A DNA stretch of 64,000 bases, from positions 1-64,000 of the forward strand of contig CABMIB010000081.1 in assembly GCA_902386135.1 (NCBI GenBank). The letters run 5' to 3'. The DNA comes from an uncultured archaeon (GTDB lineage Archaea; Halobacteriota; Methanosarcinia; Methanosarcinales; Methanoperedenaceae). Under the pieces are notes generated by a model, which was given only the letters and a program-made list of their open reading frames with translations, did no database searches and was not told the DNA's origin. Within the stretch, counting starts at the first letter, position 1. Each line of letters opens with the position of its first letter. This document shows, in pieces, positions 1 to 9,890 of the stretch. Both the position numbers and the translations under genes were made by a program.

Positions 1-1
1 A

Positions 2-118
2 GATGAAGTTCTTGGATCTACACTACCGCAATCCTTGGAAGACCTCAAGAGACAGACTACAAAATATTACCGAACAAAGAGATTCAAACTTGATTTGTAT
101 AAATATTTATGTCACTGA
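2..118 (+). CDS. 3' end of an unidentified gene (partial)
   Basis: The frame starting at base 2 is open from the window edge to a TGA at 116-118 and gives 38 residues ending FKLDLYKYLCH. It is basic and has no start in the window, so it could be the tail of a gene lying to the left. I do not recognise the family. The assignment rests only on an open frame of modest length, so it may be non-coding. Confidence 0.25.
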   Translation, partial: DEVLGSTLPQSLEDLKRQTTKYYRTKRFKLDLYKYLCH

Positions 119-168
119 GGATAGATACAGCAGTGTATCTTTAACGAGTGAGAGAGTGGAGGAAAATT

Positions 169-459
169 ATGGCATATTTAATGTTTCGAGGTAAAGTCAA
201 AGACTATGAAACGTGGAAACCTATGTTCGATGGGTTAGCTGATATCCGCAAAGAGTATGGTGCTAAAGGGGGACGTCTCTTCCGTATTGCTGATAACCCG
301 AATGAGCTTGTGGTTCTCATGGAATGGGAAAGCATTGAAAAAGCGAGAAAATACACCCAGTCCGAGCATATAAAAAAAGCATTTGAGCGTGGGGGTGTCA
401 TTGGTAAGCCTGAGTCTTTGTTCTCCTTCTTAGAAGAAGTTGAACAGGTGTCCGTATAA
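169..459 (+). CDS. Small dimeric alpha/beta-barrel (ABM-like) protein
   Basis: The 96-residue product begins MAYLMFRGKVKDYETWK and has the antibiotic-biosynthesis-monooxygenase-like ferredoxin fold pattern: a first strand followed by a 'DYETWKP' helix, a central LVVLMEWES strand, then a helix with 'ARKYTQSEHIKKAFERGGV'. Such proteins are small cytoplasmic dimers; many members have no known substrate. I chose the ATG at 169 because a GTGGAGG Shine-Dalgarno-like run lies at 156-162; an upstream ATG at 148 would put that run inside the gene. It appears to be a single-gene transcript. The fold call is fairly secure, the function is not. Confidence 0.75.
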   Translation: MAYLMFRGKVKDYETWKPMFDGLADIRKEYGAKGGRLFRIADNPNELVVLMEWESIEKARKYTQSEHIKKAFERGGVIGKPESLFSFLEEVEQVSV

Positions 460-1097
460 TTAACGGACACTGAACACATCGTAATGGACTAATAGTTACG
501 GATAGGTTAAAAGCCATCTGTAACTTTTACAGAATGCCATTATTGACTATTCAGACAGGCTCTTAGGGATATTCCACGGAAAATTCGCAGTTCACTGGTT
601 TTCCGATTATTTAAGAGCCTGGCTATAAGGTAAGAGTTCCCCATCTCAGGAAGTGGCGATCACCTGTGGGCGCCGGGCTGCTTCAATGGTTCTGTGGGGA
701 ATGGACGGGAGGTGGTCGGCAAGTGTATTGGAATACAGGTATTAATGTGAAAAAGGCTATGTGTGGATATCGTACATTTATACGGGGTTATGGTAAATTG
801 TAGTCACGTTTATTGTTAAAATAACGATGCTGTTAACTTAATGTTAATATTCGGCAGCATATTAGGTAAATCACGATCTCTCACCGCAAAGAACGCAAAG
901 TTCGCAAAGAGTTATTATTGCTATCCTTTGCGCTCTTTGCGAACTTTGCGGTGTTTTATCTGTTCCTCTTTCCGATAAAACACAAAAAGGTTGTACAATA
1001 TTAATCTTAAGTTAACACCATCAAAATAACTTACGATACACATTTATATCCGCTCATCAATTTATAAGTGGGTCTAAACATCAAAGGAGAATTCAAT
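460..1097. other. Long intergenic region with a coding-like fragment
   Basis: No full gene is visible in these 638 bases. From 524 to 628 on the plus strand a frame without a start codon reads as protein-like sequence (it includes FHGKFAVHWFSDYLRAWL before a TAA), which could be the remnant of a lost gene. An inverted repeat lies at 882-953. The 3' part is AT-rich and should carry the promoter of the gene that starts at 1098. Confidence 0.5.
882..953. repeat. Imperfect inverted repeat built from CGCAAAG units
   Basis: The left arm (882-911) holds CACCGCAAAG, AACGCAAAG and TTCGCAAAGAG in series. The right arm (925-953) carries CTCTTTGCGAACTTTGCGGTG, the reverse complement of most of the left arm. 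About 13 bases separate them. The arms could form a long hairpin. I read it as a dispersed palindromic (REP-like) element rather than a terminator, because it has no T-tract and lies more than 400 bases from the gene on its left. Confidence 0.7.
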
Positions 1098-2111
1098 GTG
1101 ACAAAAGATATTGAAGAAATTACTCTTGCATTAACTTTATTGGGTGTCGTAACAGCAGTTGTATTAAAAATTAATGATTTTTTCAATAATAATGTTATTA
1201 TATTGAATGCTAACCTATATGGTTTTGTTAATGGTTTGATAACTTTTTTGTTAGTAGAATTTTTGATAATTTTTTTGTTTTTTATTTTCAAAGGGATTTC
1301 AATATATATAGAGCCTCAAAAAAGGAATGATGACTTTAAAAAAAATACACGAATGTTATTTAAACTCAGCTTTATTTACGCTTTTGTCTGGTTTATTGAT
1401 TCAATTTTTATTTTTATTTTTATTTTTATTACGACTGTATATTACAATTATTTGCCACCATGGTATAATAAAATCGCCTATTTGTATGGTTTTTCTATTA
1501 TCCTTATAAGTCTTTGGTTATTTTTTGATTTATTGGGTAGTGGAATAACCGAAAAAATCAAAGAAATTCATAGAAATTTAATTGAGCAAAACTATAGACT
1601 GCCAATTCTTTTTATTATCATAGGTATTTTGCTTATAATTTTCCAAGATTTATATTCTCGCTTATTATTAGACATCGTGATATTACCTTCATATCTTTTA
1701 GCAGGTTCTTATTCGATAGAAGAATTTCCACAATCAATTGATAATGCTGATAATTTAACCTTTACAATCAAAGAAACAGGTATTCCGTACAATTTTAATT
1801 ATATAAGGTTAGATAAAATAAACTCCAATAGCAACCTTACACAGTATGTTGATAACATTAAAATAAACAGAACTCAAGAAACTCAATCCAATGAGACATT
1901 CATGTTGGGAGAAAACTATTATGGTATATGGTATTTGGTCATCAATACTTCCAGATTACAGTGTAAATTCCATTCTGGAACTTACATGTTACATGCTGAA
2001 GTTACAGATGAACCATCAGAAAATTCTACATTTGGGGTAATTCAAAAACGAGCTGACAAACTGTTCTATATAGCACCAAAAAATGCAAATTGCTCTTTTA
2101 ATTCAACATAG
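1098..2111 (+). CDS. AT-rich five-TM membrane protein with extracytoplasmic domain
   Basis: I do not recognise this protein. It has about five hydrophobic segments within the first ~185 residues (for example ITFLLVEFLIIFLFFIF and LFIIIGILLIIF), followed by a ~150-residue hydrophilic C-terminal domain with at least seven N-x-S/T sequons (NLT, NRT, NET, NTS, NST). The sequons suggest that the C-terminal domain faces outside and is N-glycosylated. I prefer the GTG at 1098, about 7 bases after AAAGGAG (1084-1090), to a GTG at 1068. Base composition is clearly more AT-rich than the housekeeping genes nearby, which suggests acquisition by transfer or weak constraint. Confidence 0.7.
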   Translation: MTKDIEEITLALTLLGVVTAVVLKINDFFNNNVIILNANLYGFVNGLITFLLVEFLIIFLFFIFKGISIYIEPQKRNDDFKKNTRMLFKLSFIYAFVWFIDSIFIFIFIFITTVYYNYLPPWYNKIAYLYGFSIILISLWLFFDLLGSGITEKIKEIHRNLIEQNYRLPILFIIIGILLIIFQDLYSRLLLDIVILPSYLLAGSYSIEEFPQSIDNADNLTFTIKETGIPYNFNYIRLDKINSNSNLTQYVDNIKINRTQETQSNETFMLGENYYGIWYLVINTSRLQCKFHSGTYMLHAEVTDEPSENSTFGVIQKRADKLFYIAPKNANCSFNST

Positions 2112-2250
2112 CATTAAGAAACATACCTTTTTACACTGTTGCCTGAGTATAGCGGTAACTTTATAATAACTAATTATTCTATATGTTCCAAGCAAAAAAC
2201 TGCATATAATTTTTTTGTAATACGCATATTTAATAAAGACAAACAAGCCA

Positions 2251-2487
2251 TCACCGCTTCCTCATCCTCTTCTCAATAACCCCCGGCCATATCGACGCCG
2301 CCACTATCATCGAAAGTATGAACACGAACACCATTCCTCCGTAAACATCCACGGTCGTGTACATCATATTATTGTGCATTATACTCTCCCGCACCTTCTG
2401 CATGGCAAGAGTATAGAACAGGAGCTCAACAATAACAGATGTGGCAAGGCTTGCAAATAAACTGTAGAGCCCAAGATTTTTTTCCAT
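2251..2487 (-). CDS. Small two-TM membrane protein next to copA
   Basis: The 78-residue protein has two hydrophobic segments (LYSLFASLATSVIVELLFY near residues 7-26 and VFVFILSMIVAASIWPG near 53-69) joined by a loop rich in Met, His and Asn (MHNNMMY). The C-terminus is basic (EKRMRKR), so both ends are probably cytoplasmic. It starts four bases after the copA stop on the same strand and is almost certainly co-transcribed. A role in copper handling is suggested only by that linkage and the Met-rich loop. I do not recognise the family. Confidence 0.65.
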   Translation of the reverse strand: MEKNLGLYSLFASLATSVIVELLFYTLAMQKVRESIMHNNMMYTTVDVYGGMVFVFILSMIVAASIWPGVIEKRMRKR

Positions 2488-2491
2488 AGAT

Positions 2492-5272
2492 TCACCCCTT
2501 CAATTTAGCGCGTTTCATCAGGAGCGTGTTCGTCGTTACGGTAACGGAGCTTGCAGCCATCGCAGCAGCAGCAAGCGCCGGATTTATCAGGTACGGCGGA
2601 TGAGTGAAAGGATACAGGATACCCATTGCTATCGGGATGCCCACAGAGTTATAGAAGAAAGCCCAGAAGAGGTTCTGCTTTATCTTATTGAGCGTGAGTT
2701 TGCTAAGCTTGATCGCTTTCGCCACGTCCCGCACATCGTTCCTTATCAGGACTATCTGTGCAGATTCTATTGCCACGTCGGTACCGCTGCCTATTGCGAT
2801 CCCCACGTCCGACTGCATCAGCGCCGGGGCATCGTTTATGCCATCGCCCACCATCGCTACCTTTTTGCCTTCAGCCTGGAGTTTCTTGACCTCTGAAGCT
2901 TTGTCTTCCGGAAGCACCTCTGCCAGCACGGTATCAATGCCGACCTGCTTTCCGATTGCGTCCGCAGTCCTCCTGTTATCGCCTGTTATCATCGCCACAC
3001 TGTATCCCATTTTTCGCAGCTCATGTACAGCATCTTTAGAGTTCTCCTTCAGGGTATCCGCAACTGCGACTATCCCCATTAGCTCGCTGTCCAGTGATAC
3101 CAGCATTGCAGTCTTCCCGTCGTGTTCGAGTTTCTCCATCCTGCTGTCTGCGGGCAGTATGTCTATGCCATTCTCCATCATCAGCTTGCGTGTGCCGATC
3201 ATGAGCCTCTTTCCGCCGTATTTCACTTCCACGCCCCTTCCCGGTATCGCCCTGAACGCCTCCGCATCCGGGACATCAATGCCGCGCGCCTTTGCGCCTT
3301 TGAGTATAGCCTCACCGAGCGGGTGCTCAGACCCCTTCTCGGCGATTGCCGCAAGCTTGAGCACTTCGCTCTCAGTACCTCTGGTCGCTACAATGTCGGT
3401 AAGCGCAGGTTCTCCTTTTGTCAGGGTGCCCGTCTTATCAAATACTATGGTATCCAACTTCTGCGCTCTCTCAAGCGCCTCGCCACCTTTGATGAGAATT
3501 CCGTTCTCAGCGCCTTTACCAGTCCCGACCATGATAGCTGTCGGCGTCGCAAGTCCCACTGCGCAGGGGCAGGAAATGATCAACACGGTTATGGATATCA
3601 GCAGCGAGAACAGGAAAGGAGAAATTGTTCCCATCCCGTAAGTAACTGGCACATTGAAATATTCAAACCCGATGAAGAACCAGAAAAAGAACGTAAGCAG
3701 AGCCAGAGCATGTACTGCAAGGATGAAATGCCCTGCGACTATATCAGCAAGCTTCTGGATAGGCGCTTTTTGTGTCTGTGCGTTCTCAACAAGCTGGATT
3801 ATCTGTGCCAGAGCAGTATCTGCGCCGACCTTGGTGGCTGTGAATTTTATCATGCCTGTCTTGTTCATGGTAGCGCCGATAACTTCCGAGCCTGCGGTCT
3901 TCTCCACGGGTATGCTCTCACCTGTTATCATGGACTCATCCACAGCAGTAAGACCTTCAACCACCTTACCATCAACAGGTATCTTCTCACCCGGACGGAC
4001 GACCACGGTATCGCCTACCTTCACGCTCTCAACAGGTATTTCTTTCTCCTCCCCGTTCACAATGATTCGGGCGGTCTTTGCCTGCAATCCCATGAGTTTG
4101 CGGATAGCTTCGGAAGTCTTTCCTTTGGTGAGTGCCTCAAGGTAGCGTCCGAGAACTATGAACATAATGAGCAGGGCTGCGGTATCGTAGTATGTATGCT
4201 TGTATGCCTCGCCAAGATTAAAGAAGGTCCCGGCTACGCTGATGACATAGGCTGCTCCCGTTCCCGTTGCGATAAGCAGGTTCATATCCGTCACGCCGTG
4301 CTTCAGTCCTTTGTACGTACCTTCGAAGAACTGGCGCCCCGGGAATAACATTACGATAGTAGCAAGAATGAAAAGCACTATATCATTTTGGAAAAATTTA
4401 GGAGAGTAAGGTGCAAGCCATGCTATGTTGCGTCCCATATCGCCGAGTGATATCGGGACCGCGAGGATCAGGGCGATTATAAAATTTATCTTCTGCTTTT
4501 TTATCTCCGTCTCCCTGGCTCTCTGCTCCCTGTCCGCATCTCCCTTCACCAATTTCTCTGACGCTGTATAACCCACATCCTCCACAGCTTTTTTGATGCC
4601 AGAGACCGGGATGATCTCAGGGTCGTATGTTATCTTTGCCTGTTCAAGAGGGAAACTCACGTTAGCTGAGACGATGCCTTCTGTCTTCAGAAGAGCTTTC
4701 TCGATGTTGATGGCACACGATGCACAGTGCATTCCGCCAATCTTGAGCGTGATATCGCGCTTTACCACCCCGTATCCAATGTCGGTTACGGCTTTCTCCA
4801 GAGTTTTCGGGTTCACCTGTGCAGGGTCGTATTCCACCATCGCCCGCTCAAGCGAGAAATTGACCGAGACTTTCTTAACTCCATTTACCTTGTTAAGCGC
4901 CCGCTCGATGTTCTGGGCGCACGAGGCGCAGCTCATACCCGTAATGCCCAGGGTTAATTTTCTTAACTCGCTCGCTCCGGCTGTTTCTGCCCCGGTTACC
5001 TCTTTTACCTCAGGCGGGATAGCAGACTGTTCGGCCGGTAATGGAACCGGACATGCCTGTGGCTCTTCAAGGACCAGGTATCCTGTGTCTGCAATAGCCC
5101 TTTTTATTGTTTCAAGGTCTGTTATGGAAGTATCGAATGAGACTTTTACTTCGCCTTTTTTAAAATCGGCTTTTGCTTTTTTGACTCCTTTAACGCTAAC
5201 GGCAGCGTCATGGATCACTTTTTCGCAGTGCTCACACATCATGCCTTTGATTTTTATGATAACGTCTTCCAA
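2492..5272 (-). CDS. copA: Copper-exporting P1B-type ATPase CopA
   Basis: This 926-residue membrane pump exports Cu(I) at the cost of ATP. It has three N-terminal heavy-metal-binding domains, each with a CxxC (MMCEHC near residue 11, MSCASC near 114, MHCASC near 183). The membrane part carries the CPC metal-binding motif ([14 protein letters not shown]). The phosphorylation motif is [12 protein letters not shown], the nucleotide-binding HP is in GSEHPLG, and the hinge is [13 protein letters not shown] followed by LATP fits Cu(I) or Ag(I) rather than Zn or Cd. Three metal-binding domains are more than the usual one or two. A small membrane protein follows four bases downstream; the gene is divergent from the flippase-like gene at 5441. 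Confidence 0.96.
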   Translation of the reverse strand: MEDVIIKIKGMMCEHCEKVIHDAAVSVKGVKKAKADFKKGEVKVSFDTSITDLETIKRAIADTGYLVLEEPQACPVPLPAEQSAIPPEVKEVTGAETAGASELRKLTLGITGMSCASCAQNIERALNKVNGVKKVSVNFSLERAMVEYDPAQVNPKTLEKAVTDIGYGVVKRDITLKIGGMHCASCAINIEKALLKTEGIVSANVSFPLEQAKITYDPEIIPVSGIKKAVEDVGYTASEKLVKGDADREQRARETEIKKQKINFIIALILAVPISLGDMGRNIAWLAPYSPKFFQNDIVLFILATIVMLFPGRQFFEGTYKGLKHGVTDMNLLIATGTGAAYVISVAGTFFNLGEAYKHTYYDTAALLIMFIVLGRYLEALTKGKTSEAIRKLMGLQAKTARIIVNGEEKEIPVESVKVGDTVVVRPGEKIPVDGKVVEGLTAVDESMITGESIPVEKTAGSEVIGATMNKTGMIKFTATKVGADTALAQIIQLVENAQTQKAPIQKLADIVAGHFILAVHALALLTFFFWFFIGFEYFNVPVTYGMGTISPFLFSLLISITVLIISCPCAVGLATPTAIMVGTGKGAENGILIKGGEALERAQKLDTIVFDKTGTLTKGEPALTDIVATRGTESEVLKLAAIAEKGSEHPLGEAILKGAKARGIDVPDAEAFRAIPGRGVEVKYGGKRLMIGTRKLMMENGIDILPADSRMEKLEHDGKTAMLVSLDSELMGIVAVADTLKENSKDAVHELRKMGYSVAMITGDNRRTADAIGKQVGIDTVLAEVLPEDKASEVKKLQAEGKKVAMVGDGINDAPALMQSDVGIAIGSGTDVAIESAQIVLIRNDVRDVAKAIKLSKLTLNKIKQNLFWAFFYNSVGIPIAMGILYPFTHPPYLINPALAAAAMAASSVTVTTNTLLMKRAKLKG

Positions 5273-5304
5273 TGTATTTCTCCGGACTTTATTTTACAAT
5301 GTTA

Positions 5305-5316
5305 TAGTATATATTT
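5305..5316 (-). promoter_or_regulatory. Probable TATA box for copA
   Basis: On the minus strand the sequence AAATATATACTA lies about 35-45 bases upstream of the copA ATG. An archaeal TATA element at this distance would start transcription about 10 bases before the ATG, giving a very short leader. No classical copper-operator palindrome is obvious. The call rests on base pattern and position alone. Confidence 0.35.
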
Positions 5317-5440
5317 AGTTATGTCCTTTATGGTTTAAAAAATAAAAAAAATCATGGATGGAACCTTAATTTATTAAAAATCAACCCCTGTTTTCTAATA
5401 CAAAGCATTTAACCATGAAAGACGATATTATGGCTATACG

Positions 5441-6394
5441 ATGAGAACTCGCAGTATTTTTGTTCAAATAATCGCAGGCGTATTAATAATTGCTTTTATT
5501 TTAAGTAAACTCGATATAAAAGAAATAGTTTCCGTTCTTATAAAAACCAATTATTTATTTTTCATTTTGGCCTGTATATCATATTTATTCTTGAATATCA
5601 TCCTTGCAGGCCGCCTTAACTACCTGTTAATACGGATCGGATATGAAATCAGGTTTCCTACCGTATTCCTCTCACATATGGGCGGGATGATCGTAGGCGA
5701 TATAACTCCCGGACGGAGCGGGTATTTTTTGACTCCACCCATACTGAAAAAAAATGCTGGAACCAGGATAACCGACGGGATGGCATGCATTTTCGCACCG
5801 CAGGGCATTGAATTTATACTCAAGGTGGCAGGGGCTGTCGCGGCTGTATTCTACATTTCCTCACGTACACCTATCAGTAAAGACCTGCTTATTTCGGTAA
5901 GTATAGGCGCTGTTCTCCTGCTTGTTGCGGGAATTTTAATGTTGATGATATCATGGCATAGTGAGAGCATGACTTCAAAATTTATCGGTAAGCTGCCTTT
6001 TTTCAAAAGATTCACGGAAAAACTTTCGTTTTTTAAAGAACGCAGTATCCAGATAAAAGGCAGCATCAACGCTATTTTAATATTATATATGATCGGATGG
6101 GTTTTTGCAGGTTTGCAGTGGTTTTACCTGGGAAAAGCCCTTGGGATCCAGCTTCCGTTCTTTGCTTTCTTTTTACTTCACCCTCTGATAACCATACTGA
6201 TGTTCGTGCCCATATCTCCGGCGGGCCTGGGTTTAATGGAAGGCGGGATGATCCTGGTCTTTTCATTGTTCGGGATTCTTCCCGCGACGGCACTTGCGTT
6301 CTCGGTTCTGGTGAGAATAAGTATACTTCTGGTCGATCTGATAGGTTTAAAAACAGTACTGTCTTCCCTTCATTATTCCGACTTTATTACCTGA
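5441..6394 (+). CDS. Flippase-like (lysylphosphatidylglycerol synthase TM region) membrane protein
   Basis: The 317-residue polytopic protein matches the UPF0104 / LPG-synthase transmembrane family (YbhN- and AglD-like). It has about eight hydrophobic segments and the family's conserved features: a long first loop with NIILAGRLNYLL, the GDITPGRSGYF motif near residue 90, and a late 'PISPAGLGLMEGGM' motif near residue 265. Family members move or modify lipids or lipid-linked sugars at the membrane; the substrate here cannot be read from sequence. It stands alone between divergent copA and a convergent transporter, only 3 bases from that gene's stop. Confidence 0.85.
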   Translation: MRTRSIFVQIIAGVLIIAFILSKLDIKEIVSVLIKTNYLFFILACISYLFLNIILAGRLNYLLIRIGYEIRFPTVFLSHMGGMIVGDITPGRSGYFLTPPILKKNAGTRITDGMACIFAPQGIEFILKVAGAVAAVFYISSRTPISKDLLISVSIGAVLLLVAGILMLMISWHSESMTSKFIGKLPFFKRFTEKLSFFKERSIQIKGSINAILILYMIGWVFAGLQWFYLGKALGIQLPFFAFFLLHPLITILMFVPISPAGLGLMEGGMILVFSLFGILPATALAFSVLVRISILLVDLIGLKTVLSSLHYSDFIT

Positions 6395-6397
6395 CGC

Positions 6398-8398
6398 CTA
6401 CACCTTGATCGGCAGTATGATAAAAGGGATCCCCTGGGAATACAACTCTTTTTGCGAGGCAAAAACGGTGTAGTTATGAAGCCACCGCGAGAGCAATGAA
6501 CCATTCGGGAAAACGATCTGCCCGCCAAAGAAGACAGCATTCGGAAAACGCTCTAAGATCCTCGGTGCCATCTTTACTATCTCATCAACAACATCAGTGC
6601 CTATCGAAGTGAAACCTTCACCATAATAACCATGCTGCTGAATGAAGGTTACATAGCGACTTATTTCATCTTTTACCTGGGTCTGGAGGCTCTCGATCTC
6701 TTCCGTCCCTTTGAAAACACCGGCATCGATCACACCGATATGGACAAAGATAAAATTTTTGTATATCCCTCCGAATAACCTGAATATACTTGAGAGTGCC
6801 TGGAGTCCTAACCCGTTAAAACCATTCACAAGCAAGACCGCAGTTTTAGCCTGTGGATCAAATTCATGTATCTGTTTCCCGTTTTTAATTATACCGAGAA
6901 TATCTCCTGAATGTGAAGAATTAACCGCCGGTACAAGGTTATTCAGTTTTTTAATAAGTTTAGCAGTATTATCGTAATGGCTTCTTATGACGATTACTAC
7001 CCCGACAAATGCAGCGATAATAAGCAGGGTTATCCAGCCGCCTTCATTAAATTTGACTATGATCACCGAAACAAGTATGAAAACCGTCATAACCAGCCCG
7101 ATGCCATTGATCAGGAGTTTCTTCTTCCACTGTTTAACTCTCTCCCTAAATTTCCACCAGTAGCGCACCATTCCGGCCTGGGAGAGGATAAATGTGATAA
7201 AGACCGCGATGCTGTAAAGCACGACGAGGAATATAACCGAACCCTGCGTGAGAAGTATCATTGCCAGTGCAGCTACACCCATTATCAGAACTCCGTTCTG
7301 TGTCACAAAACGGTCGCTCAGTGTGGCGAACTTCGTCGGGACCCAGCGATCCAGAGCCATATTTGCCAGCACCCTCGGGCCGTCCAGGAATCCTGTCTGG
7401 GCTGCCACGAAAAGCAATACGGCTTCCGAAATGAGCGTCACGAGCACAAAGTAATATCCGGGATTCCCCCAACCTTTCGCAATACTTTCGAATAGAACGG
7501 CATTCAAGGTCTTGCCGGACTGCGGCCCAACGCTGTAAAAGATATATGCGAACATCAATCCGATTACCATGAATGCTAAGGAAATTGCCATAAAGCGCAT
7601 GGTACGTTTGGCGGTCTGCACCCTGGGTTCCCTGAGTATCGGCATTGCATTGCTGACAGCTTCAATTCCCGTATACGTTCCCGCACCCATACTATAGGAG
7701 TGCAGGATAAGGAAGAGCATCCCAGCGAACCCGATTTCAAGACTGACGTTATTAACATCAGCCGCAGTACTATTCATCACTACATGCAGGTTCGTCAGGT
7801 GCGTGCCGAATGCGTATATTATCACAAAAACATGTGTGATTATAAAGAGCATGAAGATAGGTACCAAGGAAAGCACGGATTCTTTTGCTCCCCGCAGGTT
7901 CAATAGTATGAGCATGAAAATTACCATTATTGCGAACTCGAGTTTGAACGAATGCCAGCCTATAGGGAAAAAGCTGAAAATCGCATCCACACCGCTTGCA
8001 ATAGAAATGGCGATAGTAAGTACATAGTCAATGAGCAGCGCGCAGCCGGATAGCATCCCGAAACCCGGAGATAGTAATTTGCTGGCAACGAGATATCCGC
8101 CGCCGCCTGTGGGAAAAAGTTCGACTATTTGAGAGTAGCTCGTACTGATTACAAAGATGGTCAGTGTTATGGCAAGAGCCACAAAGATGGCCAGGTATGT
8201 ATGCTGCCCCAGTGCCAGGAAGGCTTCTTCAGGACCATAGGAGGAGGAGGAGAGGGCATCTGACCCCAACCCGACCCAGGCAAAAAGCGCTATCAGTGAA
8301 AGTTTATGAAAAATTTTTGAATCAAAAGGATTGCGCGCCTCACCTATAATCAGAGTCTTCAATCGCTTAGCCAGGGGAGGCTTCGATTGCATTTGCAT
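6398..8398 (-). CDS. APC-superfamily permease (KimA-like) with C-terminal soluble domain
   Basis: The 666-residue protein has about twelve membrane helices in residues ~25-480, then a ~180-residue soluble tail. The N-terminal motif GLGSDALSSSSYGPEEAFLA and the following LFPTGGGGYLVASKLL match the COG0531 permeases of the APC superfamily, and more closely the KimA-type potassium importers, which share the 'DALSS..YG.E' and 'P.GGG.Y..A' signatures and a cytoplasmic C-terminal domain. Transport of K+ or of amino acids are both possible. The first helix begins after a basic segment (RLKTLIIGEARNPFD). No partner gene is nearby. Confidence 0.85.
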   Translation of the reverse strand: MQMQSKPPLAKRLKTLIIGEARNPFDSKIFHKLSLIALFAWVGLGSDALSSSSYGPEEAFLALGQHTYLAIFVALAITLTIFVISTSYSQIVELFPTGGGGYLVASKLLSPGFGMLSGCALLIDYVLTIAISIASGVDAIFSFFPIGWHSFKLEFAIMVIFMLILLNLRGAKESVLSLVPIFMLFIITHVFVIIYAFGTHLTNLHVVMNSTAADVNNVSLEIGFAGMLFLILHSYSMGAGTYTGIEAVSNAMPILREPRVQTAKRTMRFMAISLAFMVIGLMFAYIFYSVGPQSGKTLNAVLFESIAKGWGNPGYYFVLVTLISEAVLLFVAAQTGFLDGPRVLANMALDRWVPTKFATLSDRFVTQNGVLIMGVAALAMILLTQGSVIFLVVLYSIAVFITFILSQAGMVRYWWKFRERVKQWKKKLLINGIGLVMTVFILVSVIIVKFNEGGWITLLIIAAFVGVVIVIRSHYDNTAKLIKKLNNLVPAVNSSHSGDILGIIKNGKQIHEFDPQAKTAVLLVNGFNGLGLQALSSIFRLFGGIYKNFIFVHIGVIDAGVFKGTEEIESLQTQVKDEISRYVTFIQQHGYYGEGFTSIGTDVVDEIVKMAPRILERFPNAVFFGGQIVFPNGSLLSRWLHNYTVFASQKELYSQGIPFIILPIKV

Positions 8399-8522
8399 AA
8401 TATCTCTGGGTATTCATAACAATCTTATATAAGGGTTTGGCAGAAAAGTGAAGGTCTACCTAAAAAATAACAAAGTGTGCGTGCGATCATAAACCGCCCG
8501 CACTCTCGAATGGATTTTTGGG

Positions 8523-9890
8523 TTATTTATGTGGAACGAAGCCGTCAGAGAGCGTATTCAAGAACGCTACGATGTCCTCCTCCTCTTCATCGGTCAGTCC
8601 TAGGTGACCAACCTTTGGATTTGCATTCAATGCTACCTCAGGTAATGGCCAACAATTTTTACCGATCTCACTGCCACTAAAGCCACAAACAGGCAAGACG
8701 TCTCTGGTATTATAGAAATGGACTACATCTTGTAAGCTGCTGAAGAAACCGTTATGCATATATCTTTTTACAAATGTTTCATTTGGTCTTTTATCTACAT
8801 TTCTCAAAGTTGGCACTTTAAATTTGCCATAATTTATCCTTTGATATTTCAACAAGTTCGGATCATTTTGTATATGGCCGGCAAGACCTGGATCTATATA
8901 TGCAGCTCCTAACGGATTAAACTCTGTTTCATTATAGAAAGGATTTTGCGGATTTCTAGGAGTTCCTGGATCTCCGTAGATGAAGTTTGTAAACAATGGA
9001 TGTTTTCCATCATGACCAAGATCTGCTATATGACATTGATCGCATATGGCTTTTCCTTTAAATAACTCCAGCCCTTTCATTTCTTTGGCGGTCAATTTAA
9101 CTTTCCCATCCAGATATGCATCATATTTTGAAGTAAATGGACTTACCTCTTTAGATGCCTCGAAAGCAACGATTGAGAATGCTATATCATCAAATGCTTT
9201 TTTCTTATCATCGCAGGCATTGCTTCCCCATACTTGCTTAAATAGATCTACATAACTGGACGTACATACTTTATCCACAACTACATCTCCATTTGGATTG
9301 TTCATCTCCAGAGGATTTAGGAAAGGTCCAGTAGCTTGATCTGCAGCGGCGGTCCCTCTTATTTCTCCCGTTGCCCTGCCATCCCAGAATTCTCCTCCTA
9401 CGAATGCTCCAGTAGTTGCATTATCTAAACGGAAATTTGGTGCAAATGTCGAGTATGCAATTGTAGGTGGCTTGCGATTTCCAAATCTTGATACATTTGC
9501 TCCATGATAAACTCCCCCTCTAAGTACGTTTGATGCTTCATTTGGACCAGTCCAACCTACATCTTTACCATGACAATCCTCACAAGCCTGACCTTTTGGT
9601 TCTGATAAATTGGCATCGAAGAATATAAGTTCCCCAAGTAACTCTTTGGGTGTGAGCTTTTGTTCTTTTTTCCTATCTTTAGCTATCATTTCCTCAGGTG
9701 TGAGCTTTGATTCTACATTCCCCACCTTATCGATCGCCTTAGAAATCACTTCTTCAGGCGTAATTTTCAATCCTATACTCCCCGCTTTAGCAGTTATTGC
9801 ATTCGATGTCGGTTCAATCGCCGCTGCAGTTCCCACTGCAGAGGTGATCAGCAAAACCGCCACACAAATCCAGATTTTTTTACTTAGCAA
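8523..9890 (-). CDS. Di-heme cytochrome c peroxidase / MauG-family protein, secreted
   Basis: The 455-residue protein has an N-terminal signal peptide (ICVAVLLITSAVGTAAA) and two heme c motifs: CEDCH near residue 105 and CDQCH near residue 285. The first is followed by a region with FGNRKPPTIAYSTFAPNF and the second by the family motif YMHNGFFSSLQDVVHFYN, both typical of bacterial di-heme peroxidases and MauG. Likely role: peroxide reduction or oxidation of another protein outside the membrane. Unusual is the region between signal peptide and heme 1, which holds three copies of a short motif (ITPEEVISK, LTPEEMIAK, LTPKELLGE). The gene stands alone; such proteins are more usual in bacteria, so transfer is likely. 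Confidence 0.9.
   Translation of the reverse strand: MLSKKIWICVAVLLITSAVGTAAAIEPTSNAITAKAGSIGLKITPEEVISKAIDKVGNVESKLTPEEMIAKDRKKEQKLTPKELLGELIFFDANLSEPKGQACEDCHGKDVGWTGPNEASNVLRGGVYHGANVSRFGNRKPPTIAYSTFAPNFRLDNATTGAFVGGEFWDGRATGEIRGTAAADQATGPFLNPLEMNNPNGDVVVDKVCTSSYVDLFKQVWGSNACDDKKKAFDDIAFSIVAFEASKEVSPFTSKYDAYLDGKVKLTAKEMKGLELFKGKAICDQCHIADLGHDGKHPLFTNFIYGDPGTPRNPQNPFYNETEFNPLGAAYIDPGLAGHIQNDPNLLKYQRINYGKFKVPTLRNVDKRPNETFVKRYMHNGFFSSLQDVVHFYNTRDVLPVCGFSGSEIGKNCWPLPEVALNANPKVGHLGLTDEEEEDIVAFLNTLSDGFVPHK

Noticed and set aside
3122-4348. Long open frame (408 codons) on the plus strand within the copA region
   Set aside because: It is antisense to copA, which has all catalytic motifs. The antisense product has an odd His/Cys/Arg-rich composition and no recognisable motif, as usual for the complement of a well-used frame.
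6977-7495. 172-codon frame antisense to the APC permease
   Set aside because: It covers the transmembrane part of an intact gene; the composition (His, Tyr, Gln, Cys-rich) is typical of antisense of membrane helices.
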